Source of the DNA: Nemertoderma westbladi
Lineage: Eukaryota > Xenacoelomorpha > Nemertodermatida > Nemertodermatidae
NCBI GenBank assembly: GCA_032718475.1
Contig: JAUCBJ010000816.1
Location: 36,476 to 100,475 of the forward strand
Direction of reading: 5' to 3'
DNA: 64,000 nucleotides
Part shown: piece by piece, positions 1 through 10,753 of the stretch
Numbering within the stretch: position 1 is the first letter of the stretch
Layout of the letters: every line of letters starts with the position of its first letter
Position numbers and translations under genes: made by a program
The notes under the pieces: generated by a model
The model's database searches: none
What the model saw: the letters and a program-made list of their open reading frames with translations, nothing else
What the model was told of the DNA's origin: nothing

Positions 1-1156
1 ATTTTCACAAAAAAAAGTTGGTCAAATTTTATCAATTATGACTTTTTCACTAGCTAATATAAAGTACTAGCTAACACAAAATCAAAATTACTAGCTACCA
101 TCTTACTATCAGAGGGTCAAATATTTGTTCTAGAACAAGAAACCTCATGATATAAACCGATAATCACTGATATAATTAATAATTTTTTTTTGAATTTGGG
201 CATATTTACTATACTAATGCCCATTTTAAATACATACTGTACTATCATTATAGCTAGTAAAAAATTAACTAGCTCCATAAAAACACTAGCTACCATATTG
301 TTAAAAAAAGTAAAATCGTTTTATTTTCAAAAAAATACTAGCTAGTAAAAAAACACGGCATTTGTGTACTATGGTATGTATCAGCTAGTATTGAAAATTT
401 TCAAATGACATTTATATTATATTTTCTGGTCTCATCTTTTGATTTTTGTTAATAGCTATTATGTTTATTGTCTACTTAATAATTTATTAGCTAGTGTACT
501 AATTTACTACAGTAATTAGCTACAGTAGGGTAGGCACTATTCAATAAATTATTAGCTAGTCACATTGCGTTTATTCATTAGTTTGGTAGATATTTATTTA
601 GTTGGTTTGATTTTCTATTTGGTTTCTTTGATGACCTTTACAGTTCCATGTCAAAGAAGATACTTTAATTTTAATCTTAGTAAGATTATTTAATAATAGT
701 CCAGAGCCGGCTGATGAGTCCAGAAAATGTTATATTAAAATTTTCAATTTTTGCTTATACATACCATTGTAAAGCCCGGAACTATTACAGTTAAAAGATT
801 ATCGCGCTTGCTGTTACTTTCATTGCATTTTCCAAAATCAATTCCACTTAAAATTATTTTATTATTACAGGAGGCCTATAATGTACATTTAGGCATTTTG
901 TATAGCCTGGATTCAAAACTTTTGATGTTTTGTATATGTTTTTCGTATAATATTCTCTTGTATTTTTTTCGGGAACAGTTCCGTATGTGCCAACATTTTC
1001 GTTGTTTTTTTTCAACAAATTGTCATGCTCTTTTGTCAGGTTTTTCTCTTGATAAATGTTCTAGAACGTATATTGAGTGTTCTAGAACTTAAAAAAAAAT
1101 GTTCCAGAACATTTTAATTATGAATTTTGAGAAAATAAATTACTTACTCTTAAAAA
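1..1156. other. AT-rich region without a gene
   Basis: Very AT-rich sequence with many scattered CTAGCTAGT-type words in the first 600 bases. Open frames here are short, biased toward Phe/Leu/Ile as expected of AT-rich DNA, and show no domain. I see no gene. Three perfect GTTCTAGAAC palindromes fall at 127-136, 1058-1067 and 1079-1088. Confidence 0.6.
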
Positions 1157-1987
1157 GAAAATTATTAATAAAGTTGTTCGATTTTAAAATTGTTTATGCT
1201 ATTTTGCCTGCTTTTTTTTTCTATTGGCAAGAGATATAGAACATTTATTAAATGTTCTAGAACATGTACCAAATGTTCTAGAACATTTTTATTATCAATT
1301 TTTAGAGAAAAAAAAAATATTCTAGAATATTTGTTCTTTAAAAAAAAATTATTAAAATGATTGTTTAATTTAAAAAAATTGGAATACAGAACAACTAACC
1401 ATAACGATAGCATTCCAGAACATTTTTTAAAATGTTAGCTAGGGCTAGCTATAGATATAACTATAGACTATAGGCTATATACTATAGGCTATAGCTATAG
1501 ATATAAATTACTAGCTATAATTGTAAATTATTACTTGAGAGGTACATAAAATTACTAGATATATAGGTTAATTGAAAATTATTAATAAAGTTATTCGATT
1601 TTAAAATTGTTTATGCTATTTTGCCTGCTTTTTTTCTATTGGCAAGAGATATAGAACATTTATTAAATGTTCTAGAACATGTACCAAATGTTCTAGAACA
1701 TTTTTATTATCAATTTTTAGAGAAAAAAAAATATTCTAGAATATTTGTTCTTTAAAAAAAAATTATTAAAATGATTGTTTAATTTAAAAAAATTGGAATA
1801 CAGAACAACTAACCATAACGATAACATTCCAGAACATTTTTTAAAATGTTAGCTAGGGCTAGCTATAGATATAACTATAGACTATAGGCTATATACTATA
1901 GGCTATAGCTATAGATATAAATTACTAGCTATAATTGTAAATTATTACTTGAGAGGTACATAAAATTACTAGATATATAGGTTAATT
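1157..1987. repeat. Tandem duplication, two copies of ~415 bp
   Basis: Copy 1 is 1157-1573 and copy 2 is 1574-1987, offset 417 bases, with only a few differences visible (for example a G/A change in the GTTGTTCG / GTTATTCG stretch). Each copy carries two GTTCTAGAAC palindromes, a TATTCTAGAATATTT word and a run of CTATAGGCTATA-like words. The near identity points to a recent duplication. No coding potential. Confidence 0.9.
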
Positions 1988-3091
1988 ATACAAAAAAGTG
2001 TTAAAAAAACAAAAAAAATAAAATTTTTTAAAAATGTTCTAGAACAAAAAATTATATGTTCTAGAACATTATTTAACAAAAAAATAATTCGAAATATCCT
2101 AGAATACTTCACACTAACATTAATTAAAAAGTAGTATCTAGTAAACTAAACACATTTTAGAGCAAACAGAAAATGTTGGCACATACGGAACTGTAGTCTT
2201 TTTTTCTATTTAAAATCATTAAAACATTCTAAATCATTAGAATGTCTATCAAAAACGTGGGGATTATTTCTACTCATATTTAAGGCCACGTTCACACTAC
2301 CGAGTCAAAGTCAAAGACAAAGGGAAATAAGTATAGCTAGCAATAATAAATAATAATACATTATATAATATAGTACGTACATAAGGGCATTCTAGAAAAA
2401 ATTAAATTTCATGTGATCGTCCTCTTCAGTCCGTACCACGCGCTGCACATAGTCCCACACCAACTGCAGGCATTTATTTATCCATTGCATTGTGGGCTGT
2501 CTGGGGGTAAGTTTTCGCAACCTCAGAGCGGGATATTAAATGTAAGTCTCCCTTCGCCATAAGATTTTATGTTTGAAAAATTTGAATAGAATTTAAAATC
2601 TAATAAATTTTCGATTCTGCGCGGAAGTATAGAAAAATCACTCCATCCATATCTTTCTCGCTTCATACAGTATATTAATATTGCACCTATTCCGTAAACT
2701 ACAATACTACAGCTGTTTGTCACTGCTCATAATTAATTATTAGGAAATCACGCAATATTTGATGGTGTGATTGATGTGATTATTGGCTCTTACAGTTAAC
2801 ATAGGTTACAATATTATGCAGGTCTTTATTATTTGGGTCTTGGGTCTTTGTTTTGTAGTCACCCTATGCGGGGGCCTATTCGTTGTACCTCACGTCACCA
2901 GTCTAACACAGTTCTGAGTCGACCTGCCGCAGACGTATCATCGGCCAACCAACACTGTCTCCCTCCAGCTCCGACTGATCCACCACCCTTGGGAGAGTCC
3001 TGTGGGTTATTACCCCCTGCCCTCTCTAATGAAAAGGAACAACTTCATGAAATTAGTGGAAAGACATAATTATTTTTTAAATAGATTTTTA
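1988..3091. other. Intergenic stretch, no gene seen
   Basis: Two more GTTCTAGAAC palindromes lie at 2036-2045 and 2058-2067. The rest shows no domain, splice-linked frame or RNA gene I can recognise. A short word, GTCTTTGTTTTGTA, at about 2845 recurs near 3940, which suggests a degenerate dispersed repeat. Confidence 0.4.
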
Positions 3092-3350
3092 GGTTCCACC
3101 TTGGTGTAGTGGTTGCATTGAATTCACATCTCCCGTAGGTCGTGGGTTCGATCCTCACATGGGTCAGGGCAGTTTTCGTTTCGACACGAATGCTTTAAAG
3201 GGACCAGTCAGGGCGCATCTCTGCCTTGCATCCTTAAGTGGTAGCTAAATGAGTACTCGAGTTTCCACTGGGGAGGACCACGCTGGAAATAAGTTGTCAG
3301 ACTTTGTGCGTAATCCCTGGCCATGTGGCCAAAGAAAATTTACTTTTATA
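3092..3350 (+). mobile_element. tRNA-derived SINE, copy 1
   Basis: The head starts GGTTCCACC and carries a match to the RNA polymerase III A box (TGGTGTAGTGG) and, about 40 bases on, a B-box-like GGTTCGATCCT. The body ends in AAAATTTACTTTTA. A second copy at 41474-41750 aligns along its whole length, with a roughly 18-base length difference near 3270. Two full-length dispersed copies with internal promoter boxes fit a tRNA-derived SINE. The parent tRNA was not identified, and flanking duplications are not clear. Confidence 0.85.
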
Positions 3351-3590
3351 GATTAGGCGTATTGTTAGAAACAATAAGAATAGAAGAAACAAGAATAATA
3401 TTTGTTTATTTCGTCGATAGACTTTGTGCCAAATACTTCTACTAAACGACTTGGTTTTGGAAATTTGAGGGATCTATTTATTACATTTGATATATCACTT
3501 TCTACTTGTTTACAATTTTTGGTGTATTGTTTGTGAGATGGCTTGAAAATAAAATAATTATTATTGTTGTTGTTGCTGTTGAGACAGGGA

Positions 3591-3612
3591 GGGGGGGGGG
3601 GGGGGGGGGGGG
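3591..3612. repeat. Poly(G) run, 22 G
   Basis: Uninterrupted run of 22 G on the plus strand, followed by TGGTGGGGG. It is one of three G20-type runs in the window (others at 33832-33851 and 34365-34384). Exact length may be uncertain because homopolymers are hard to sequence. Confidence 0.9.
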
Positions 3613-3690
3613 TGGTGGGGGCTCAAGCCAATTCCATCTGGGTATTACAAAACAAAGAATCAAGACCTGTACAAAACAAAGTGGTAAGTC

Positions 3691-3821
3691 GCGTTAGGTC
3701 CCAAAGAGCGTTAGGTCCCAAGGAGCGTTAGGTCCCAAGGAGTGTTAGGTCCCAAAGAGCGTTTGGTCCCAAAGAGCGTTAGGTCCCAAGGAGCGTTAGG
3801 TCCTAAAGAGCGTTAGGTCCC
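3691..3821. repeat. 18-bp tandem repeat, about seven units
   Basis: Units of GCGTTAGGTCCCAAAGAG, with small variants (AAGGAG, GTTTGGTCC, TCCTAAAG), repeat head to tail about seven times. It is a minisatellite with no frame of interest. It is not CRISPR-like because there are no unique spacers. Confidence 0.95.
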
Positions 3822-4807
3822 ATTGCCATCTAAAGGAGTAGGTTAGTAAAGGAGCAGGTTACAGAGGCGTGATGGGGGGAACCAAAATAATAAACGAATG
3901 TTAACACATGTGTTTGTAAAGTTCTTGAGTCTTTGGTCTTTGTTTTGTACTCACCCATTCCATCTCGGCGAATTAATATCTCGCCTCAAAGTTAAATGAT
4001 CAATTAAGGGTACTTATAATGACACCGTATTCAAACTAACACAGTAACTTAATCTGTAAAGTGCTGCTTGTAGCTTTGCTGTACTGTTTGTATGTACAGT
4101 ATCCCAATACCAGTGGAAAGGAGGAGTTACATTCCCACCATAGTTAGCAATGAAGCTAAAAATAGCTCAATAGGTGACAGACAACACTTCACCTTGTGAG
4201 ATTGGTAGCCACCTCTCTCTGTAATGTGGGGTCATGTTCCCACGGAAGTATCTTGCAGTTTTTCACTCAATAACTAATAAAGTCCGTTGGTACAGTAGCA
4301 AAGCATTAACAAATCAGGGGCGAGCTGCTGTTGATATTAATGGAGACATTACAAATCTACACTATGTAAATTGCTACAATATGATAATGCTAGCTAGTTC
4401 AATAACTTAGTGTACAAGTAAAATGAAGTGAGAACGTGAGCTTGAAACACCGGATGAATAAGATGACGATGATTAATGTTTGCGCCTCTATTAATATTTT
4501 AGTTACTGATTTGAGGCCCTCAATATCTGCGCGCATCAATGTTTTTTCTCTCACTAAATATGTTTGTGTAGGGGACGCACTGCATTGCGGCGCACACCAC
4601 ACCCCCCCCACCCCTTAATGTAAGATAATTTAACCATCTGAATGTACATATAAAATGCGGTTGTAAACGCTACGCCGACAATCTACAACCAACGCAGACA
4701 ACTATTGTTAAAGCTAATTAAAGTTAATTAACAATTGAGAGAAAGGAACAGGTTACAGTGGAAGGTTATACTAACTTCAACTTTTATTAACTCCAAAAAG
4801 ACCAAAA
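3822..4807. other. Intergenic, stray minisatellite units
   Basis: Single degenerate copies of the unit that forms the array at 8585-9215 (AAAGGAGCAGGTTACAGAGG-like) occur near 3855 and near 4740. No gene is supported. Short open frames on opposite strands around 4400-4620 overlap each other and show no domain. Confidence 0.4.
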
Positions 4808-5535
4808 GCAGTTAAACAAACAGTTAACTTTGAAAGTCCTCAGCAAGTCTCTGATCGGATGAGCATAAGCTCAAAAGATGGTATGCTTGAGCATGTGGAT
4901 GACTTCTGTTACCTGGGATCATGGATCCGGAAGTCAGGTGAGGACCTTCGAATACGTAAGGGAAAGGCATGGGCAGCCTAGAATAAGCTTTCCAGGATTT
5001 AGAAGTCACCGAGAATTAATCGGACACTTAAAGTCCGATTATTTAGAGCAGCAGTAGTTCCAGTACTCCTTTATGGGAGTCCATGCTGGGCTCTAACTGC
5101 TGAGGACACCAAATCTCTGGATGGCACATTCACAAGAATGCTACGCCGGGTTCATTGTGTCAAGTACAATGCACACATCTCCAACCAGACACTATATAAC
5201 ATTGGAGGTGTCTCATTGGTTCCCCCAAGCTTGACACTAGAACGAAATCGCCTCTGCTTTGCAGGACATTGCTTTTGCCGTGACGACCAGCCAGTGCATA
5301 ATCTTGTACTTTGGCAGCCTCATGGAGTGAATAAGCATGGTGGACAGCCCATGATTTTTCTGAGACGCATCTTAAAGGACACTGGCCTTGAAGATGCGGA
5401 TGATCTAGCAAATGTCATGGGTGATAGGGAGTTGTGGCGGCGCAATTTTGTCGACAAGCCGGCACAGCATTCTTAAAAATGCAGCTGCAATGCAGCATGC
5501 CGATCCTAGTAGTAGTAGTAGTAGCATCATAGTGG
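4808..5535 (+). pseudogene. RTE-like retrotransposon, 3' end fragment
   Basis: The plus strand encodes the C-terminal end of an RTE-type reverse transcriptase polyprotein. The signature DDFCYLGSWIRKSG falls at about 4890-4930, then in-frame stops interrupt the protein near 4980 and 5000. From about 5030 to 5476 the frame is open, with PVLLYGSPCWALTAED, then LERNRLCFAGHCF, and ends near FVDKPAQHS. The 3' end is a (TAG)n tail at 5508-5525, as seen in RTE-type elements that end in short tandem repeats. The endonuclease and catalytic RT domains are absent, so this is a 5'-truncated copy. A shorter relative lies at 41820-42125 and a longer one at 39298-40570. Confidence 0.85.
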
Positions 5536-7338
5536 AAGCCAGAACAGCTCTGGAACAATTAAAATTGTTTTGTGCACATCCTGTGCCCGGGCCGGCGCAG
5601 GCACATCCGGGCCGGCGCGTTTCGTCGGCTGTTATCTCTGGAGAGGAAGTTGGGAAAAGATCCCGAGTTGGAAAAGATGTACCGAGAAACTATTAACTCT
5701 TACTTCGAGAACGGGTATGCGTGTTAGACACGGTAAATATATAACTGAGGTACTAGAACTATTTAATGTAGTTAGTTAGGAACATTATAATATTGAAATG
5801 TTTCAATTTTGTTGAATTTTTTTCAATTTTGGACGTATCACTGTGCCGTGTAGTTAGTCAAATAATTTTTTAAAAGTGTAATATTACTAGAAATTATATT
5901 TTGTACATGTAATTTGTAATAACTACAGTATCTATAGCAATTTGTAAATTGTGAGTTTGTGAAATTTTGATTTCGTCAATAAACATAAAGGAAATATACT
6001 TTCAATGCGAGCAAAAAATACTGGCAAATTCATATTAGAGACCAAATTATTCATTCAAACAAAGCTTACAATAGTTTTAGTGCCAAATCGAAAGCTTGAA
6101 GTTTCCAATCTGTTGTGAAAGCTTTTATTCAAAAGCTTTTCTTTTTAAACGATTTAGTATTTGTTAAATCTGATTGTAAAAATTCAAGTCTTGTTATCAA
6201 TACATTATCATTAACATTTCCGATGATATGGATATGATAAAGAAATTAATCAGTTTGCATCGAAACTCTATGAATTGACACTAAACTAATGCTTATTACC
6301 AACAACTACAACATCATAATCCAAGCTATCTCTAATGATGATACCATTCAAGGTTGAGACGAATCAGATGAGGACACAGATGATTGTGATGCCAATCTGT
6401 AGGACCAAACAGTCTCCCTCACTCTCATAGATCGGATCATAGACCGGATCAGATCTATAATCGGCATGCTGGAAGCAGCTGCATTAAGAGTCCTATTCCG
6501 TCAACTTCAAGGCAAGTGTCTTGAGGCGTCTCAAGAAAGCCATGGTCTTCAATTAGTCAGCTGTATACTGCGCTGTACAGTAATATATATAATATTCTGG
6601 AATATTTCGTTTATTTAATGAGTAGCTACGCAATAGTAAAATGACATCAAACTATTAATAGATAAAGAGAACATACAATATTAATATTTATATTAAGTAA
6701 TATATTTCTGAACGAAACTAATAATTATCTTACATATTATTTAGAATCGTTGCAAGGGCAGATTTCCATTGCTACGAACCATTCTAAGGATGAAGAAAAA
6801 CTGCGGTGCGACTGGTGCATTATTGACAACATTTATTTATTAAACAATTTCTTTTAGAACAGTAATTATAATAATAATAAGCATGATATTAACGATAAAA
6901 CTACATAGGGGGCCTATTGTACAATAAATAAAATACTTTATTGACCTTTTTGCGCCTCCATCTGTCTTATTTACCAACCTCGCTGCGCTCGGTAGTTTAA
7001 TAACAGATCTCTGGACAAACGGTACAGTAAATAAAGCATATATTTACCGTACAATAGATACAGTAGTTACTAATTAACGTGTAATGTGTTAGAATATTAA
7101 CGTTCACATATTGATGCTAAGGCTCAGCTCACAGACTTCGTGGCTTGCCCCTTATTATTGAACTACTGTACTTGGGCTACTTCGGTTGGTCACAGTAAGT
7201 ACTGTATGGGATAATAACAACAATAATCCTTAAAAACCTCCTGAAAATTGTTGAAGAACGTGGACAGAGCTGGTACAGTACAATAATGTGCAAATCTATC
7301 TGATTGGTAATTTCATTACCTGTTCTTTTTCAACCCAG
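5536..7338. other. Long stretch without a recognisable gene
   Basis: AT-rich sequence with scattered TAC/TAA words. I found no domain, LTR pair, inverted repeat or RNA gene. It could hold regulatory or decayed repeat sequence that cannot be recognised by eye. Confidence 0.35.
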
Positions 7339-7390
7339 TCCACCTTTTTCAAATTTAAAAAGGGTAGATAACAAAGCTGAAAAAGGTGGA
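7339..7390. repeat. Short inverted repeat (hairpin)
   Basis: TCCACCTTTTTCA at 7339-7351 is matched by its reverse complement TGAAAAAGGTGGA at 7378-7390, with a 26-base loop. The stem is perfect over 13 bases. Function unknown. Confidence 0.7.
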
Positions 7391-7604
7391 CATGCTGTGT
7401 GACGCAACTCGCCTGTGATTGGTCTGTCCATTGTCCATGTTTTCTGTGTCCAGTCCACCCTTTTCAAACACCCCCATTTATAGGGCAGTGATTTTTTATG
7501 TCCTTTTTCCTTTTATTTGACTTTTTTGTCCGCCTTTTTTTACGAATTGTGGATAATGACTTTTGTTGTTCCCTTAAATGACTTTTTATGTATGTATTTC
7601 TTCC

Positions 7605-8470
7605 AACTGTCAGACAACTGATTTATAGACTGTCAGACAGTTGATTTCAACATGCCTGTGCCAAAACATAGTACGTACTAAAAGGTAGAACGATCTATAA
7701 TGGGCTATAACGATCTATAACGGGCTATAACTTTCTATAAACAAGCTATAACCACCTATAACGAGCTATAATATGAAAATTTATATTAAAAAAACGCCCC
7801 TTGGGTGTGTTTAACTTTTGGATTAACACGGTGGTCTGAAAAATACCGCAGGTTAAAAATTAGGGTAGGCCTATCTGCCTATGCCTAATTGATACTGGTA
7901 AGTTTTTTTTATTGGCCTATATTGCTCACTATATTCCTGTATTCTATATCGACCAGAAGCTGACAGCGGATAGCAGGATGGAGGATAGACAGAGAGATAG
8001 GAGACCTCTCCACTGCTGCACTGTCTGATAGTCAGAAAATGCAGTAGGTCTAGCTGTCTAGTGGCTTGCTGACTAATGCAGTAATGACTGATTCCGTGAT
8101 ACCACAAAGATGAAAAGCATTATGGACTAAAAAACCAAATTGCGTAATTAAATTACTGACTAGGAAAATAAATCCATTCTAAAATATGTTTTTTTATTGT
8201 AAATTTTCAGATTATAGCTCGTTATAGGTGGTTATAGCTTGTTATAGGAAGTTATAGCCCGTTATAGATCGTTATAACCCGTTATAGATCGTTCTACCTT
8301 TTAGTACGTACCCCAAAACATTCAAAATTTGTTGATTTCTGGACTGTCGGACAGTTGATTTCACTATGCCTGTGCCAAAACAATACAAATTTGTTGATTT
8401 CTTGACTGTCAGACAGTTTAATTTACAATAATTGTGGCAAAACATTCAAAATTTCATGATTTGTAGACTA
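7605..8470. repeat. Degenerate tandem repeat interrupted by a fold-back element
   Basis: Units of about 65 bases share the word GACTGTCAGACAGTTGATTT followed by GCCTGTGCCAAAACATTC. They occur just left of 7671 and again from 8312 to about 8470. The fold-back element at 7671-8311 sits inside one unit, so the array is older than the insertion. Confidence 0.75.
7671..8311. mobile_element. MITE-like element with 112-bp terminal inverted repeats
   Basis: The left arm, 7671-7783, and right arm, 8200-8311, are reverse complements with a handful of mismatches. Both start at the palindrome GTACGTAC and contain repeated CTATAACG words. The ~416-base centre has no transposase; the open frame at 8107-7871 on the minus strand has no domain. 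The size and long inverted arms fit a non-autonomous DNA transposon of unknown superfamily. A clean target duplication is not obvious because the outermost bases are themselves palindromic. Confidence 0.8.
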
Positions 8471-8584
8471 TAAGATAGATTTTCCATACGCGCCAGTGAT
8501 AGAAGACTCTAAATTGAATAGTTTGTGGTTGTTGTCGATAATCAATTACCATATGACGTAGCAAAACACTCTTTTTATAGCCAA

Positions 8585-9215
8585 AAACTATTACCAATTG
8601 GTGGAAATGAGCAGGTTACAGTACGAAGCAGGCTTTTATAACCAAAACAATAAACGTTCACTTTACCAATTGAGGGAAAGGAGCAGGTTACAGAGGCGGG
8701 TTTTTCTAACCAAAACAATAAATTATCACTTAACTAATTGAGGGAGAGGAGCAGGTTACAGAGGCGGGATTTTCTAACCAAAACAATGAACAGTCACTTT
8801 ACCAAATGAAGGAAAGGAGCAGGTTACTGAGGCGGGCTTTCTAACTAAAACAATAAACGGTCACTTTACCAAATCAGGGAAAGGAGCAGGTTACAGAGGC
8901 GAGATTTTCTAACCAAAACAATAAACGATCACTTAACTAATTCAGAGAAAGGAGCAGGTTACAAAGACGAGATTTTCTATCCAAAACAATAACTTATATA
9001 ATATAATAATATAACAATAACTAAACAATCACTTAACTAATTGAGGGAAAGAGGGAAAGAAGCAGGTTCCAGAGGCAGGCTTTTCTAACCAAAAACAATA
9101 AACGATCTCTTTAGCAATTGGGGAAAGGAGGAGGTTACAGAAACGGAATTTTCTAACCAAAAGAATAAACGATACCACTTTACCAATTGCGGAAAAGGAG
9201 CATTTTACGGCGGCA
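8585..9215. repeat. ~62-bp minisatellite, about ten units
   Basis: Head-to-tail units read ACCAATTGAGGGAAAGGAGC, then a GGTTACAGAGGCGGG segment, then TTTCTAACCAAAACAATAAACG. The best-conserved part is GGAGCAGGTTACAGAGGC. One unit is stretched by an AT insert near 8990-9030. There are no unique spacers, so this is not a CRISPR array. Confidence 0.95.
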
Positions 9216-9876
9216 TTACTTTACATTCTGTACAGTTGTATATATCCTTATTGGGACAACCTCTTTGCGTTTTAGCTAAAACCGGCCCAATACTTTCGAT
9301 ATCAGTGTGTTTTCGCTATCAAATGGGTAATAAGTAGATTTTTCGAACACATTGTATGTGGACTGATCTGTTAACATTTATAAAAAAAAAATAGTATAAT
9401 GCTACAGTATATAATTCATTCTAAGGCATAGGCTTTATACAACCTACATACAGTACAATAAGCAATACTGCAAAATACTGCTCTAATACTGTAGTACTGG
9501 TACTGATAGCCTAAGAGAACAGCAGTAGAGAAACCGGTAGCATGGAACCTAACCGTAAATTTTTGGCGGACATAAAAAGTAAAAAAAGGATATTATGAGT
9601 GATTTAAACGGACAAGAAAAATTATTGTCATTTTATAGGTTGGAAGGGCATATCGGTGTGAATCCGCTAACAAGGCCCTTTTCGAACTTGCCGCTTCAAT
9701 TTACACTAAAGATACAAACAAACTACTACTGTAAATAGTTATATTCTACTTTATTTATAATACTATAAGTACAGTAGATTTCCCTTTATGTTTTACTACT
9801 TTCCTATAACCACCGGCGACCGGCGTAATTAGAATCACAGGCAGTTTCTTTCTGGGCAGCCAAAGCAGCAGATGGT
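9216..9876. other. 3' flank of lectin 1
   Basis: Downstream of the lectin 1 stop codon on the minus strand. A polyadenylation signal AATAAA reads on the minus strand at 9755-9750, about 122 bases after the stop, a reasonable 3'-UTR length. The remainder holds no gene I can recognise. Confidence 0.5.
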
Positions 9877-10065
9877 CTATTGAATTTTAACTTCACAGAG
9901 CGTCAGTGGTTTGCTGTCTGCCTGGAACACGACGACATAGCGACCTTGTTTCCCTTCACAACCGATACTTTGTACAGCAGAAGAATCAGCAGCTCCACAT
10001 AGGTTCCCCATGTTGCTAGCCAAACTTCTGAGGTAGACCTCATCCACACTGTCTACAACAAACAC
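9877..10065 (-). CDS. F-type lectin 1, last exon
   Basis: This exon encodes the second half of an F-type lectin (fucolectin) domain, a beta-barrel fucose-binding fold used in animal innate recognition and cell adhesion. It opens after a CTCATTCAG acceptor with VFVVDSVDEVYLRSL, continues through LCGAADSSAVQSIGCEGKQG and RYVVVFQADS, and closes with LTLCEVKIQ and a TAG stop. The cysteines in LCG, GCEG and LCEV and the RYVVV strand are the family hallmarks. It joins in phase 0 to the exon at 30621-30376, whose last residues (SGAK) run naturally into VFVV. The 20.3 kb intron between them carries the giant LTR element. There is no stop or frameshift, so the gene could still work if that intron is spliced. 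Confidence 0.88.
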   Translation of the reverse strand: MFVVDSVDEVYLRSLASNMGNLCGAADSSAVQSIGCEGKQGRYVVVFQADSKPLTLCEVKIQ

Positions 10066-10653
10066 CTGAATGAGGTAGTAATAAATTGTGTCAATAGTGG
10101 AGTGGTGGTAACAAAGTTTAAAACACCTCTGCAGTTACACAGAATTTATTATTAGAATAACTTACCACTAAAGTAGTACTCTGATCATAATTATCAAGTC
10201 AGATTTTATAACTAGGCTATTTTATTCTATTAAATAAAAATACCATATTCTAGATTGATAGATAGGTTTAAACAATAGAATTAAATATGATTCAACGAAT
10301 AGAATGTTCTTCAAGTATATCGAAGAGGCCTCTATTGTTAGTGGAATCTACAGTTCCTAGGATCGAGGCCGAGTTGCCGATTAGGATGGCTATCAGGAGT
10401 CTTGGCAGCAGGAATCGATGAGACCGGGGTTCCTGTGTTGCTTGTCGAATCTTCCTGCCGACCTCTTTCAGGAATGAGGTTTTATAACTGTTTCTGATAT
10501 TTCAGACTGTAGAGAATACAGAATCAGTGAGTAGTTTACGTTTCAACTGTGGTATCTGACTCGCAAATTAATTTTTTCTCTAAATGATATATTAGTTAAG
10601 AATTTCATAAAATTGTTTAACCTTTTAATGGGTAAACTTTTAAACTGCAACAC
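10066..10653 (-). other. Lectin 1 intron, 3' part
   Basis: Non-coding intron sequence between the last exon acceptor (AG at 10067-10066) and the solo LTR that begins at 10654. A GC-richer island at about 10330-10470 looks like an unidentified short insertion. Nothing else is recognisable. Confidence 0.5.
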
Positions 10654-10753
10654 TGTAAAAGCTTTTGCGGATATAACAAGTCATTTTTGTCCGCAATTTA
10701 CTGTGTAAGTGTTTTAGCGGACATAACAAGCCATTTCCCCCGCAATGCGCAGT
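10654..10753 (+). mobile_element. Older solo LTR, 5' fragment
   Basis: Starts TGTAAAAGCTTTTGCGGATA and runs to the insertion point of the giant element. It continues at 29324. Two imperfect GCGGAYATAACAAG units follow each other here. The solo LTR at 44717 has the same start. The left flank AACAC (10649-10653) and the right flank AATAC (30371-30375) differ by one base, which fits an aged 5-bp target duplication. Confidence 0.85.
10749..10753. repeat. Target site duplication GCAGT (left)
   Basis: GCAGT directly abuts the left LTR. The identical GCAGT abuts the right LTR at 29319-29323. A 5-bp duplication is typical of BEL/Pao integration. Confidence 0.9.

Noticed and set aside
751-1092. Open frame of 113 codons near the window start
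   Set aside because: Low-complexity hydrophobic composition, AT-rich DNA, no domain, no splice context.
3092-3350. A host tRNA gene, because of A and B boxes
   Set aside because: The head does not fold as a tRNA. The sequence continues for ~180 bases of SINE body and recurs at 41474-41750.
8585-9215. Regular repeats resembling a CRISPR array
   Set aside because: Whole units repeat with no unique spacers, copies are degenerate, and the genome is clearly animal.
10658-10753. A short tandem repeat array flanking both sides of the giant element
   Set aside because: Extended comparison showed it is the start of a ~1.15 kb solo LTR that continues to 30370, so it is better annotated as that LTR.
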